Assembly (NCBI RefSeq): GCF_030248535.1 | Contig: NZ_JAHGAJ010000028.1 | Coordinates: forward strand, 1-64,000 | DNA length: 64,000 nucleotides | Origin: Vibrio sp. D404a | GTDB lineage: Bacteria > Pseudomonadota > Gammaproteobacteria > Enterobacterales > Vibrionaceae | Direction: 5' to 3' | Position numbers and translations under genes: made by a program | Notes under the pieces: model-generated | Databases searched by the model: none | What the model was told of the DNA's origin: nothing | The model's input: the letters and a program-made list of their open reading frames with translations, nothing else | Part shown: positions 34,959 through 43,187 of the stretch, in pieces | Layout: the number at the start of each line of letters is the position of its first letter | Numbering within the stretch: position 1 is the stretch's first letter

Positions 34959-35366
34959 TTAGCTAATTTGAATCTGTCTATTTGTCATCATCGCGATGAG
35001 TCTTGCCACTCGCTCACGCATGTCACGTCTTTCTACTATCATGTCAAGTGCGCCATGCTCTAATAGAAATTCGCTTTGTTGAAAATCCTCGGGTAGTTTT
35101 TCTCGAACGGTTTGTTCGATTACTCTACGGCCTGCAAAACCAATACGAGCTTTGGGCTCACCGATGTTGATGTCACCAAGCATCGCCAAACTTGCTGAGA
35201 CACCGCCGAAGGTTTGGTCGGTGAGCACCGAAATGTAGGGAAGCTTTGCGTCAGACAGTCGTTTTAGCGCAGCGCTGGTTTTTGCCATTTGCATTAATGC
35301 CATCAGTGATTCTTGCATGCGCGCGCCTCCACATGCGGAAAAGCAGACTAAACCACAATTTGCTTT
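34959..35366 (-). pseudogene. C-terminal fragment of accD
   Basis: Reading from just after a TAA at 35367-35369, the frame gives KANCGLVCFSACGGARMQES, then LMALMQMAKTSAALKRLS, PYISVLTDQTFGGVSASLAML and IGFAGRRVIEQTVREKLP. This is the carboxyltransferase beta subunit of acetyl-CoA carboxylase, from its substrate-binding GGARM loop to near the C-terminus. About 150-160 N-terminal residues, including the zinc ribbon, are missing, and no accD remnant is upstream. It cannot be an active AccD alone. The real accD should be elsewhere in the genome. Confidence 0.85.
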
Positions 35367-35444
35367 TTACGCATCAAGAAAGCATATAGCGAAGAAGGTT
35401 CCTGCGTTTATAGAGCATCTACAAAGCTGCGCAAACCAGAACGA

Positions 35445-36170
35445 CTACAAATAGATTGCTTGGTAGTCGATAGAATTGGCAGACAGCGTGATTTTACTTA
35501 ACCCAATCTTCTCACTGCGATTGTATTCATCGAGTGAGTGGTCAAATCCATAGGCGGTTGAAGGGGCCATATATTGAGTGACACCATGTTGTGTCTCAAC
35601 TATGCCATCATGGCCGTGACCACAAATCACATCACCTACACGATACTTGTGAAGAACCTTCATAACATCAGTATCGTTCTCCAAGCGAATCGCTTTCATC
35701 CAGTCTGAACCGACAGGAATAACAGGGTGGTGAACAACCACAATTGGGTTGTCGGACTTTCTAAGATGCTTTTTTAGCTGTGCCATACCCAGATTATCAA
35801 TACGACCTGAGCCGAGTGGGTGACGTTTATCGAGTGGTTTGAAACTTGAATCGAGAAACACAAACTCTCGCTCACAAACGAAGGCTTTGTCGGTCACACA
35901 AATGGTTGAGCCTTTTAGCTCTTCACGCATCAATGCAGAGTCATCATGGTTGCCTGCAATCGCGTAAATCGACTTGTTGCTAACGTGTTGTTTGATGAAG
36001 GCTTCTAATGCAATGTAATCGCCCGGCTTTGGGTTACAACAAATATCACCTGTTAGGAAAATCGTCTTACAGCCATCGTCACTGTTAGCGTATTCCAATG
36101 CTCGACGCAGGTTTTCATAACTGGATTCATCGGAAAGGTGACAGTCACTGATTTGATATACGATAGTCAT
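35445..36170 (-). CDS. CpdA-like metallophosphoesterase
   Basis: It carries the full calcineurin-type metallophosphoesterase set: D-x-H in ISDCHLS, GD in FLTGDICC, GNHD in IAGNHDDS, His in VVVHHPV and GHGH in ICGHGHDG. At 241 residues it resembles the cyclic-nucleotide phosphodiesterase CpdA branch, which degrades cAMP in the cytoplasm. Whether it is the main cAMP phosphodiesterase or a paralogue is not decidable. It lies between the accD fragment and the YcxB-like gene, all on the same strand, with a 67-base gap to the latter. Confidence 0.85.
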   Translation of the reverse strand: MTIVYQISDCHLSDESSYENLRRALEYANSDDGCKTIFLTGDICCNPKPGDYIALEAFIKQHVSNKSIYAIAGNHDDSALMREELKGSTICVTDKAFVCEREFVFLDSSFKPLDKRHPLGSGRIDNLGMAQLKKHLRKSDNPIVVVHHPVIPVGSDWMKAIRLENDTDVMKVLHKYRVGDVICGHGHDGIVETQHGVTQYMAPSTAYGFDHSLDEYNRSEKIGLSKITLSANSIDYQAIYL

Positions 36171-36237
36171 TGTTGTAGTCCGGTTATGACAATTGGATAA
36201 AGAAAATACTCACCACAGGGGCAGGCATTGATAGGGA

Positions 36238-36828
36238 TTAGTTTGTTTTGGCTGCTTTGTGCTGTTCAACCATGAACGCGATCGCTTCGTCATTCAAACA
36301 GGACTTACTTACGTACTGGCGCTGTTTACCAATATGGATGATAAAGCCGAGGTCAGTCTGCTCGAGCTCGTCGATTTGGCTCCATTTGATCGTGTTGGTG
36401 GTTTTGTAGTTTTTGTAAGTCACGCCGTCCAAGTCGCCTTTAAAAACCACCTTGGTGCCCGAGCCAGAACTGATTCTCTGACGCCATAACCACCAGGTTC
36501 TTTTACAGTACACACTAAAAGCTTCAATCACACTGAGAACAATGAAGAACCAACCTACATAACCGTTCGGAAGCAGTTCAAGTTCTAATACAACTACACC
36601 AAAGACAAGGAACAGAAAGGCCTTTAAATAGGCTTTAGGAAACTGAACGGGTACGCTCGTTTGGTCATAACACTCTGCGAAGAAAGCTTTTTCGAGGGTG
36701 TACTCTGTGGTGAAGCCGGGTTCTTTAGACATGTATCGATACTTTAAGGTTCTGTGTAAATGGGGAACTTGTGCTGCTGTTGCACAGTGTCTGCATTGTA
36801 GCGCTTCTTGAACGCTTTCTTTAGTCAT
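36238..36828 (-). CDS. YcxB-like membrane protein
   Basis: Two membrane helices (about 66-86 and 90-107) are followed by a cytoplasmic domain. The pattern TKVVFKGDLDGVTYKNYKTTNTIKWSQIDELEQTDLGFIIHIGKQRQYVSKSCL resembles the C-terminal domain of YcxB-like proteins. The start is uncertain: an internal ATG at 36732 gives MSKEPGFTTEYTLEKAFF, a more usual N-terminus for the family, while the longer version has a Cys/His-rich addition. Ribosome-binding sites are weak at both. Function is unknown. Confidence 0.65.
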   Translation of the reverse strand: MTKESVQEALQCRHCATAAQVPHLHRTLKYRYMSKEPGFTTEYTLEKAFFAECYDQTSVPVQFPKAYLKAFLFLVFGVVVLELELLPNGYVGWFFIVLSVIEAFSVYCKRTWWLWRQRISSGSGTKVVFKGDLDGVTYKNYKTTNTIKWSQIDELEQTDLGFIIHIGKQRQYVSKSCLNDEAIAFMVEQHKAAKTN

Positions 36829-36906
36829 TTTGCTTCTGATTTGTAAATCGATAATACCGTTAGAGCCGTATCACTGGCAACGCACATCCAAACATCAAAA
36901 ATCAGA

Positions 36907-36920
36907 ACTACCCCCCAGTA
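36907..36920. promoter_or_regulatory. RcnR-type operator upstream of the rcnR-like gene
   Basis: ACTACCCCCCAGTA is the complement of TACTGGGGGGTAGT. This matches the RcnR operator form TACT-G6-N-AGTA, 57 bp before the regulator start. Autoregulation is expected. Confidence 0.75.
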
Positions 36921-36976
36921 TAATTTAAGTGCTACATTAGCGGTTAAATCCTTGTACCAATTACCTTGAGCACCTT

Positions 36977-37252
36977 ATGTCACACACAGCCAAAGATCAG
37001 AAAAAACTCAAAGCCCGAGTAAGCAAAATACAAGGTCAGGTGAATGGCCTAAAGAAGATGTTGGATAATGATGAGCAGCAGTGCCAAGACGTATTACAGC
37101 AGATAGCGGCCATTCGTGGGGCGGTCAATGGTTTGATGAGAGAAGTGATTAAAGGTCACCTTCTAGAACATGTTGTACTAGAAGATGACAAAGAGCAGCG
37201 TGAACAGGATATGGAAGTGGTCCTTAAAGTGCTGGACTCTTACATTAAGTAA
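36977..37252 (+). CDS. rcnR: RcnR-type nickel/cobalt-responsive repressor
   Basis: This 91-residue all-helical CsoR/RcnR/FrmR-family repressor is very close to E. coli RcnR in the region QIAAIRGAVNGLMREVIKGH. The metal-binding set of RcnR (His3, Cys35, His60, His64) is present as His3, Cys36, His61 and His65; FrmR lacks this His pattern. It should release DNA on binding Ni(II) or Co(II). G-tract operators lie before this gene and before the hypothetical gene at 37438. The usual partner exporter gene rcnA is not nearby. Confidence 0.85.
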   Translation: MSHTAKDQKKLKARVSKIQGQVNGLKKMLDNDEQQCQDVLQQIAAIRGAVNGLMREVIKGHLLEHVVLEDDKEQREQDMEVVLKVLDSYIK

Positions 37253-37259
37253 TGAGTGA

Positions 37260-37436
37260 TTATCGGCTCATTTGCGATTTTCTTTTTACTAATTCTTTTT
37301 TTAACACGTTGATGGCGTAGGGCTTCATTGATTTCCAAGCCTTACACTCTTCACGCGTTCTTCCACAACCTAGACACCAGCCTTTACTGTGGGAAAAGTC
37401 GCACATATCGATACAAGGGCTTTTCTGTTTTTTCAT
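37260..37436 (-). CDS. DUF1289 small Cys-rich protein
   Basis: This 58-residue ORF, MKKQKSPCIDMCDFSHSKGW followed by CLGCGRTREECKAW, has the five-cysteine pattern PCI..C..-GWCLGCGRT..EC of DUF1289 proteins, which probably bind a metal or Fe-S cluster. It starts one base after the stop codon of the gene at 37438-37875, so the two are translationally coupled. It is convergent with the rcnR-like gene over a 7-base gap. Confidence 0.85.
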   Translation of the reverse strand: MKKQKSPCIDMCDFSHSKGWCLGCGRTREECKAWKSMKPYAINVLKKELVKRKSQMSR

Positions 37437-37437
37437 G

Positions 37438-37875
37438 TTATAGCCTATCTAGTACTTTATCGACGCTGGCTTCTAGAGCGCGCAGTCGGTTGAACTCTTC
37501 AAATAGACGTTGTTCTAAGTTCTTGAAGTTTAATGGCAGAGTTCGCTGACAAATACCGTAGCTGTTGTCTTGAATTTTGTACCCTTTCCAGCTCTCAATT
37601 CGGCTTTTCTCCATCTCCTTAAACTGACGGATGAACTCCGCTTGAGCAGGGCAGTCCTCTTCGGCGTGCATGCAGACAGGGAAAGACTTTTGCTTAATTT
37701 GAGGCCCTTCAATAAAAGTTTCAAAGTGAATACCGCCCTGGCTTTGGTTGAACCAAGTCTCTTTGTACAACTGTAGGTACTCTCCACGGTTGTAAATTTC
37801 CCAACCATCGTCAAACCAATTTGCATTTCTTAGCATCTTTTCTAGATTGCGGAAAACGCCTTTAACATCTTTCAT
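37438..37875 (-). CDS. Hypothetical protein, probably under RcnR-type control
   Basis: This 145-residue soluble protein begins MKDVKGVFRNLEKMLRNANWF and has a GGIHFETFIEGPQIKQKSFPVCMHAEEDCP segment with two cysteines and one His, then a helical C-terminal half. No family was recognised. GAAGAAGAG before ATG 37875 is a reasonable ribosome-binding site; an internal ATG at 37836 is possible. Two G-tract operators lie 48-85 bp upstream, so it and the DUF1289 gene downstream are probably repressed by the RcnR-type protein and induced by nickel or cobalt. Confidence 0.72.
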   Translation of the reverse strand: MKDVKGVFRNLEKMLRNANWFDDGWEIYNRGEYLQLYKETWFNQSQGGIHFETFIEGPQIKQKSFPVCMHAEEDCPAQAEFIRQFKEMEKSRIESWKGYKIQDNSYGICQRTLPLNFKNLEQRLFEEFNRLRALEASVDKVLDRL

Positions 37876-37922
37876 TCAGAAACTCTTCTTCCGTGGTACT
37901 TAGGATAAATTGCTCAAAAAAC

Positions 37923-37960
37923 TATACTCCCCCTCAGTATAAAATACTACCCCCTAGTAT
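37923..37960. promoter_or_regulatory. Pair of RcnR-type operators
   Basis: TATACTCCCCCTCAGTATA (37923-37941) and ATACTACCCCCTAGTAT (37944-37960) are adjacent G-tract palindromes of the CsoR/RcnR type. They lie 48 bp before the minus-strand hypothetical gene and about 246 bp before the chemoreceptor gene on the other side. Confidence 0.72.
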
Positions 37961-38205
37961 ATGTGGGTATTGGTGAATTAAGGCGTACACCGATCCTGCA
38001 ACACCTAGATTCGCGTTCTTCATTTATTGAAAATTGCACAGATTCGTCGTGTAGATCTCTTTTTTGAACCTTGTCATAAAAACTTCACCTCCTTGCTGAT
38101 AGTTTTATTTGTAACTGTTGTGTTATAACGAAATTTGTATTGGTTCTGTGAATAATTTATAGAACCTGCCGTAATTACGTCAGTACTCTAGGTCGGGAGA
38201 TGTAT

Positions 38206-40122
38206 ATGAGAAAAGGAAGTCTAGGTTTCAAGGGGATTCTGTTAGGTTCCGTTGCCTTGTTAATGACGGTGTTATTAATGGCGAGCGAGCTGTATGGATA
38301 TAAGCAAACAGAAGAGTTCGTAATAAAAGATGTGGAGAGGTACTTCACTGACTACACCAAGCAACAGTCTCTTACCGTCGAGCAATACTTCGCTCAAAAG
38401 GCAGCCAGCGTTTCAAGCATCGCCAACCACTATAAAGATAAACCCTTCCCAACAAACTACGTAGAACAAACCCAAATTCTTGCCAAAGCGATGGACATTG
38501 GCAGTGTCGTTCTCTCTCTAGACAACGGTGATGGTTACTGGAACCAGAGTGCAGACACATGGCCGAATCATAAATACGATGGTGATGTAACCAAAAGGGA
38601 GTGGTATCTGCTTGCCCAAAGACAATCTGGTGTGTCAGTCACTGAGCCCTACATCGCAAGCGACGGTGTTATCTGGATTAGCTTTGTACAGAAAGCGTTT
38701 GATGGCACTTTGTCGTCAGATTTGACGCTAGACTACTTAAACCAAGTCGTTAAACAGGTATCGGAGATCCCGGGTGCAGTGGCGATCATGATGGATCAAA
38801 ACACCACGGTTCTGGCTTCTTCTTCGCCGGAAATTAAAAATGGTGTGAAGGCGTCTGAGTTAGACGGATTTGGCAGCGTTGCACTGAATGCGGTGAATCA
38901 ACCTTCTGCTCTTCAAGAGTACGACCTTGATGGTACAGGTAAACTTTTGTTCTCTAATGCGTTTAAGGTCGCTGACAAAACATGGTATTTCGCGATTCGT
39001 GTTGATGAGTCGGTCGCTTTTGCAGAGCTATACGACTTGCGCCAAGAGAAGATTGTCAGTGTATTGCTGGTGATCTTGTTTACTGTTTTGACGCTAACGA
39101 TTGTCTTTAATTATCTATATCGCCCTGTGTTGGCACTGCGCGATTTGGTTGAAGGGTTAGCTCAAGGTAATGGCGACCTGACTAAGCGATTGCCAGAAAC
39201 CTCGAACGATGATTTGGGCCGTATTGCTAAAGGAATAAACGGATTCGTATCTCAACTGCAAGATATGGTACTTGAGGTTAAGTTACTTTCATCAGAGCTG
39301 AAAAGCAGAACGGCTAATCTATCAGAGCAGTCTCGTGTGAGTGCGGAAAGGTTGACGGAACACGCTGCAGAGACGGAACAAGTAGCCACTGCGATTGTAG
39401 AGATGAACTCGACCGCAGAAGCTGTTGCGCAAAGTGCTTCGCAAACGGCTCAATTGACTCAAAAAGCGGAATCACTTGGTCATGCGTCAATGGACACCAT
39501 CGAGCGCTCTAAAGAGAGTATGGTCGAGTTGAGATCAGACATCGATATGGCGATGGAACGTGTTCAGGAGATGAACCTCAAGTCAGAGAGCATCTATTCT
39601 ATCTTGACGGTTATCAGCGATATTGCAGAACAAACCAACCTACTTGCACTTAATGCAGCGATTGAAGCGGCGCGCGCTGGCGAACAGGGTAGAGGCTTTG
39701 CTGTGGTTGCCGATGAAGTGAGAAACCTTGCTGGCCGCACCAAAACCAGTACCGAAGAGATTGAAAAGGCGCTGAATGAACTCTTGGTTGGCAGCAAAAC
39801 CATGGTCGAAGCAATGGAGAGTACCAAAGCTCGTTGTAATGATACCGAAGAGAGCACCCATGGCTTAGAGGCCAGCGTTGCTGAAGTGTCTGTGCACATC
39901 ACTGAGATTAACGACGCAAGTATGCAGATCGCGACGTCTGCAGAAGAGCAGAGCGGCGTAACACACGAAATTGGCCGCAATACTAATCAGATCAACGATA
40001 TTGTTGTCGCGTTGAAAGCGGCAGGTATTGAGATGGATGAAGGTGCAGCCAAGTTGGTAGAGGTGAATAACCGACTCGATGACTTGATGAGCAAATTCAA
40101 AGTGGAAGAGTCTAATCGATAA
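38206..40122 (+). CDS. Methyl-accepting chemotaxis protein with dCACHE sensor
   Basis: The receptor has an N-terminal membrane helix (about 9-28), a periplasmic double-CACHE ligand domain (about 35-270, with KREWYLLAQRQSGVSVTEPYI), a second helix (about 283-305), HAMP (about 305-360), and the cytoplasmic coiled-coil. The hairpin tip EQTNLLALNAAIEAARAGEQGRGFAVVADEVRNLA is canonical. No C-terminal CheR-binding pentapeptide is visible. ATG 38206 is chosen because GGGAG (38195-38199) overlaps the alternative ATG 38200. The ligand is unknown; position near G-tract operators raises a metal or metal-complex possibility. Confidence 0.92.
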   Translation: MRKGSLGFKGILLGSVALLMTVLLMASELYGYKQTEEFVIKDVERYFTDYTKQQSLTVEQYFAQKAASVSSIANHYKDKPFPTNYVEQTQILAKAMDIGSVVLSLDNGDGYWNQSADTWPNHKYDGDVTKREWYLLAQRQSGVSVTEPYIASDGVIWISFVQKAFDGTLSSDLTLDYLNQVVKQVSEIPGAVAIMMDQNTTVLASSSPEIKNGVKASELDGFGSVALNAVNQPSALQEYDLDGTGKLLFSNAFKVADKTWYFAIRVDESVAFAELYDLRQEKIVSVLLVILFTVLTLTIVFNYLYRPVLALRDLVEGLAQGNGDLTKRLPETSNDDLGRIAKGINGFVSQLQDMVLEVKLLSSELKSRTANLSEQSRVSAERLTEHAAETEQVATAIVEMNSTAEAVAQSASQTAQLTQKAESLGHASMDTIERSKESMVELRSDIDMAMERVQEMNLKSESIYSILTVISDIAEQTNLLALNAAIEAARAGEQGRGFAVVADEVRNLAGRTKTSTEEIEKALNELLVGSKTMVEAMESTKARCNDTEESTHGLEASVAEVSVHITEINDASMQIATSAEEQSGVTHEIGRNTNQINDIVVALKAAGIEMDEGAAKLVEVNNRLDDLMSKFKVEESNR

Positions 40123-40158
40123 ACGAATTCCCATCCTCACGATTAACAGAAGTTAAAC

Positions 40159-40195
40159 AAAGCCATCGCGCAATAATTTGTGTGATGGCTTTTTT
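40159..40195 (+). terminator. Chemoreceptor gene terminator
   Basis: AAAGCCATC (40159-40167) pairs with GATGGCTTT, followed by TTTG; the loop is 16 bases. Confidence 0.75.
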
Positions 40196-40301
40196 GATCT
40201 ATGACTTTGCTTCTGAAATAGCCTATCTAATCAGAGTCGAGCCTTGCTCATCCTCTTTTTCTTCCATCTTCATTCAAGTTTCCAAAACACGAAAATTTAA
40301 A

Positions 40302-40324
40302 TTGATAATGAGAATTGTTCGCAT
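40302..40324. promoter_or_regulatory. Fur-box-like site before sit operon
   Basis: TTGATAATGAGAATTGTTC, starting at about 40302, matches the Fur consensus over its left half and centre, about 90 bp before sitA. No MntR palindrome was recognised. Confidence 0.6.
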
Positions 40325-40411
40325 TAATATGGTTTGTAAATACGAACCATTCGCAAAATTCGCAGATGTGTTAGCACAATATTAAAGATTCTCATCATCA
40401 AGGAGATAGGT

Positions 40412-41305
40412 ATGAAAAAACTCGCGTTGGCTGCTTCATCGCTGCTGTTGGCAATGTCGCCCCTGGTTAATGCTGCAGAAGATAAGATGAAGGTAGTGAC
40501 TACTTTTACTGTCTTAGCTGATATGGCTTCAAATGTCGCAGGAGACGCAGCTGCAGTAGTGTCTGTCACAAAGCCGGGTGCCGAGATTCATGGTTACGAA
40601 CCAACGCCGAAAGATATTGTTCGCGCGTCTGATGCTGATCTTATTCTCTGGAACGGGATGAATCTGGAATTGTGGTTTGAGCAATTTCTCTCAAACATGA
40701 AAGACGTTCCTGCGGTAACGCTAACTAAAGGCATTAACCCAATTCCTATCGCTTCTGGCTCTTATCAAGGTAAACCAAACCCTCACGCTTGGATGGGCTT
40801 AGATAACGCGCTTATTTATATCGATAACATCGTAGAGGCATTCGCTGAGCATGATCCTGAAAACGCAGCGATTTATGTAAAGAACGCAGCGGCTTATAAA
40901 GCCGAACTCAGAGCAACCATCGAACCTCTAAAAGACCAGATCGCTCAGATCCCTGACAGCAATCGTTGGTTAGTCACATGCGAAGGGGCGTTTAGTTACC
41001 TTGCAAAAGATTTTGGCTTGAGGGAATTGTATCTATGGCCAATGAACGCTGATCAAGTCGGTACTCCGCAGCAGGTACGTTCGGTTATCGATGGCGTAAA
41101 ACAAAATCATATCCCTGTCGTATTTTGTGAATCAACCGTTAATACCTCGCCAGCAAAACAAGTGGCAAGAGATACCGGCGCCCAGTATGGCGGTGAGCTG
41201 TTTGTCGATTCGCTATCAACTGCTGATGGCCCAGTTCCTACTTATCTGGATCTGTTAAAAGTGACTTCGACCACGGTAGCAAATGGTCTTACGTCAACGA
41301 ACTAA
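40412..41305 (+). CDS. sitA: Mn/Fe ABC transporter substrate-binding protein
   Basis: A signal peptide (cleavage after VNA, near residue 22) precedes a cluster A-I (TroA-like) metal-binding protein. Metal ligands seen are His in AEIHGYEPTP, His in KPNPHAWM, Glu in LVTCEGAFSY and Asp in LFVDSLSTADG. The last set and the long conserved blocks (YLWPMNADQVGTPQQVR) match E. coli/Salmonella SitA closely. In the periplasm it binds Mn(II) and probably Fe(II). AAGGAGATAGGT is the ribosome-binding site. First gene of sitABCD. Confidence 0.93.
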   Translation: MKKLALAASSLLLAMSPLVNAAEDKMKVVTTFTVLADMASNVAGDAAAVVSVTKPGAEIHGYEPTPKDIVRASDADLILWNGMNLELWFEQFLSNMKDVPAVTLTKGINPIPIASGSYQGKPNPHAWMGLDNALIYIDNIVEAFAEHDPENAAIYVKNAAAYKAELRATIEPLKDQIAQIPDSNRWLVTCEGAFSYLAKDFGLRELYLWPMNADQVGTPQQVRSVIDGVKQNHIPVVFCESTVNTSPAKQVARDTGAQYGGELFVDSLSTADGPVPTYLDLLKVTSTTVANGLTSTN

Positions 41306-41369
41306 GACATATGTTCAACAAGATTAGACACAATGAATTCAAACGGATATTGGGAGTAAAGCACCTGTT

Positions 41370-42251
41370 ATGAATGATGTTAAAAATGAGGAACGCCTTG
41401 GCATTTCAGTCAGTGATGTAACGGTTACCTATCGTAATGGTTACACCGCCCTTTATGATGCGGACTTTACCGTCCCGCAAGGGTCAGTGACGGCACTGGT
41501 TGGTGTGAATGGAGCAGGGAAGTCGACTCTTTTTAAGGCCATCATGGGCTTTGTTCCTATGTCCAAAGGACAAATCCAAATATTGGGTGAGAGCGTTAAA
41601 AAAGCGCTCAAAAGTAACATGGTCTCTTATGTACCTCAGTCGGAAGAGATCGACTGGAGCTTCCCTGTGTTGGTTGAAGAAGTGGTCATGATGGGGCGTT
41701 ACGGTCATATGAATTGGCTACGCAGACCGAAAGATGTTGATCATTTAGCCGTCGACCTAGCGCTTGAACGCGTCAATATGCTGGAGTTTAGAAAGCGTCA
41801 AATCGGTGAGCTGTCTGGAGGACAGAAGAAGCGCGTGTTCTTGGCTAGAGCATTGGCACAAGAGGCGAAGGTGATTCTTTTAGATGAACCCTTTACTGGT
41901 GTTGATGTAAAAACTGAGCATCAAATTATCGACCTTCTTAAATCGCTTCGCGATGAAGGGCACGTAATGCTGGTGTCGACGCACAATCTTGGTTCAGTGC
42001 CTGAGTTTTGCGATAGAACCATTATGGTCAACAAAACGGTTCTGGCTTCAGGGCCGATTGAAACGACATACACAGAGGAAAACCTCCAGCGTGTATTTGG
42101 TGGTTCACTACGACACTTTAAGTTGGGTGGTAATGCACTTCATCACGATGAAGATACAAGGGAACTGACCATTCTTACTGACGATGAGCGACCATTCATT
42201 CAGTATGACGGCAAGGCGTTAACCACCAAAAAGACGGAGCCTCAATTATGA
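41370..42251 (+). CDS. sitB: Mn/Fe ABC transporter ATP-binding protein
   Basis: This is the ATPase of the SitABCD importer, 293 residues, with Walker A GVNGAGKST, signature LSGGQKKR, Walker B VILLDEPFTG and a switch His in STHNLG. The length and the sitA neighbour fit SitB. It overlaps sitC by 4 bases (ATGA). A C-terminal tail of about 45 residues after the ATPase fold is His-containing and could be regulatory. Confidence 0.93.
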   Translation: MNDVKNEERLGISVSDVTVTYRNGYTALYDADFTVPQGSVTALVGVNGAGKSTLFKAIMGFVPMSKGQIQILGESVKKALKSNMVSYVPQSEEIDWSFPVLVEEVVMMGRYGHMNWLRRPKDVDHLAVDLALERVNMLEFRKRQIGELSGGQKKRVFLARALAQEAKVILLDEPFTGVDVKTEHQIIDLLKSLRDEGHVMLVSTHNLGSVPEFCDRTIMVNKTVLASGPIETTYTEENLQRVFGGSLRHFKLGGNALHHDEDTRELTILTDDERPFIQYDGKALTTKKTEPQL

Positions 42252-43186
42252 TGGATCTGTTGCTACAACCATTCAGCTACGGCTATATGAATAACGCCAT
42301 GTGGGTGTCTGCCTTAGTAGGGGGCGTGTGTGCGTTTCTATCTGCGTATCTCATGCTAAAAGGTTGGTCCTTAATTGGTGACGCTTTGGGACATGCCGTT
42401 GTGCCGGGTGTCGCATTGGCTTATATGATTGGTCTTCCATTCGCTTTTGGTGCCTTCATATCTGGTGGAATAGCAGCAGGCACTATGCTGTTTCTGTCTG
42501 AACGTTCCGGCTTGAAAATCGATGTGATCATCGGCTTAGTCTTCACTTCATTTTTTGCACTTGGTCTTTTCCTAATTTCAATCAATCCCATCTCTGTTAG
42601 CGTTCAAACCATCACCATGGGTAACATCCTCGCGATCACACCGGAAGATACGCTTCAGTTAGTCGTGATTGGTGTTGTCACGCTGGTGGTTCTGTTGGCG
42701 AAGTGGAAAGACCTAATGGTGACATTCTTCGATGAAAACCATGCGCGATCCATAGGTCTTAATCCGGGTGTTCTAAAGGCAATTTTCTTCACTCTTCTAT
42801 CTGCATCGATTGTTGCGGCGATGCAAACGGTAGGAGCGCTATTGGTTATTGCTATGGTGGTGACGCCGGGTGCAACGGCATACCTGCTCTGTGACCGTTT
42901 CCCTAGACTGATTTTGGTATCAGTCATTATTGGTAGTACAACAAGCTTTGCTGGCGCTTACATTAGTTTCTTCTTAGATGGAGCGACAGGGGGCATTATT
43001 ATCTGCCTGCAAACTATTATTTTCCTTTTGGCATTTTTCTTTGCTCCCAAGCATGGTTATTTGGCTGCACGTTTAAGGGCGAGAAAAGCATTAGCAAAGA
43101 GCTCACTAGCAAAGAGAGAAAGCTGTGAAGAGCGTGCCTGTTCTGGTTCGCCACTTGAGCACACATCTTTGGCAAAGGAGTATTAG
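42248..43186 (+). CDS. sitC: Mn/Fe ABC transporter permease 1
   Basis: This 312-residue ABC-3 type permease has about eight membrane helices. Key blocks are GWSLIGDALGHAVVPGVALAYM and QTVGALLVIAMVVTPGATAYLL. The C-terminal 40 residues are charged and overlap the sitD upstream region. SitC and SitD form the heterodimeric channel energised by SitB. A tandem copy of the fold follows as sitD. Confidence 0.92.
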   Translation: MMDLLLQPFSYGYMNNAMWVSALVGGVCAFLSAYLMLKGWSLIGDALGHAVVPGVALAYMIGLPFAFGAFISGGIAAGTMLFLSERSGLKIDVIIGLVFTSFFALGLFLISINPISVSVQTITMGNILAITPEDTLQLVVIGVVTLVVLLAKWKDLMVTFFDENHARSIGLNPGVLKAIFFTLLSASIVAAMQTVGALLVIAMVVTPGATAYLLCDRFPRLILVSVIIGSTTSFAGAYISFFLDGATGGIIICLQTIIFLLAFFFAPKHGYLAARLRARKALAKSSLAKRESCEERACSGSPLEHTSLAKEY

Positions 43187-43187
43187 T

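Noticed and set aside
34959..35318. Complete small AccD protein
   Set aside because: It lacks the N-terminal third with the zinc ribbon, and similarity begins upstream of the first ATG of this frame, so it is a fragment.
35370..35444. Integron attC site next to the accD fragment
   Set aside because: The gap has no recognisable conserved attC core pairs (R'/R''-type ends), only unstructured sequence.
36977..37252. FrmR (formaldehyde sensor) instead of RcnR
   Set aside because: His3, His61 and His65 with Cys36 follow the RcnR metal set, and the G-tract operators fit RcnR.
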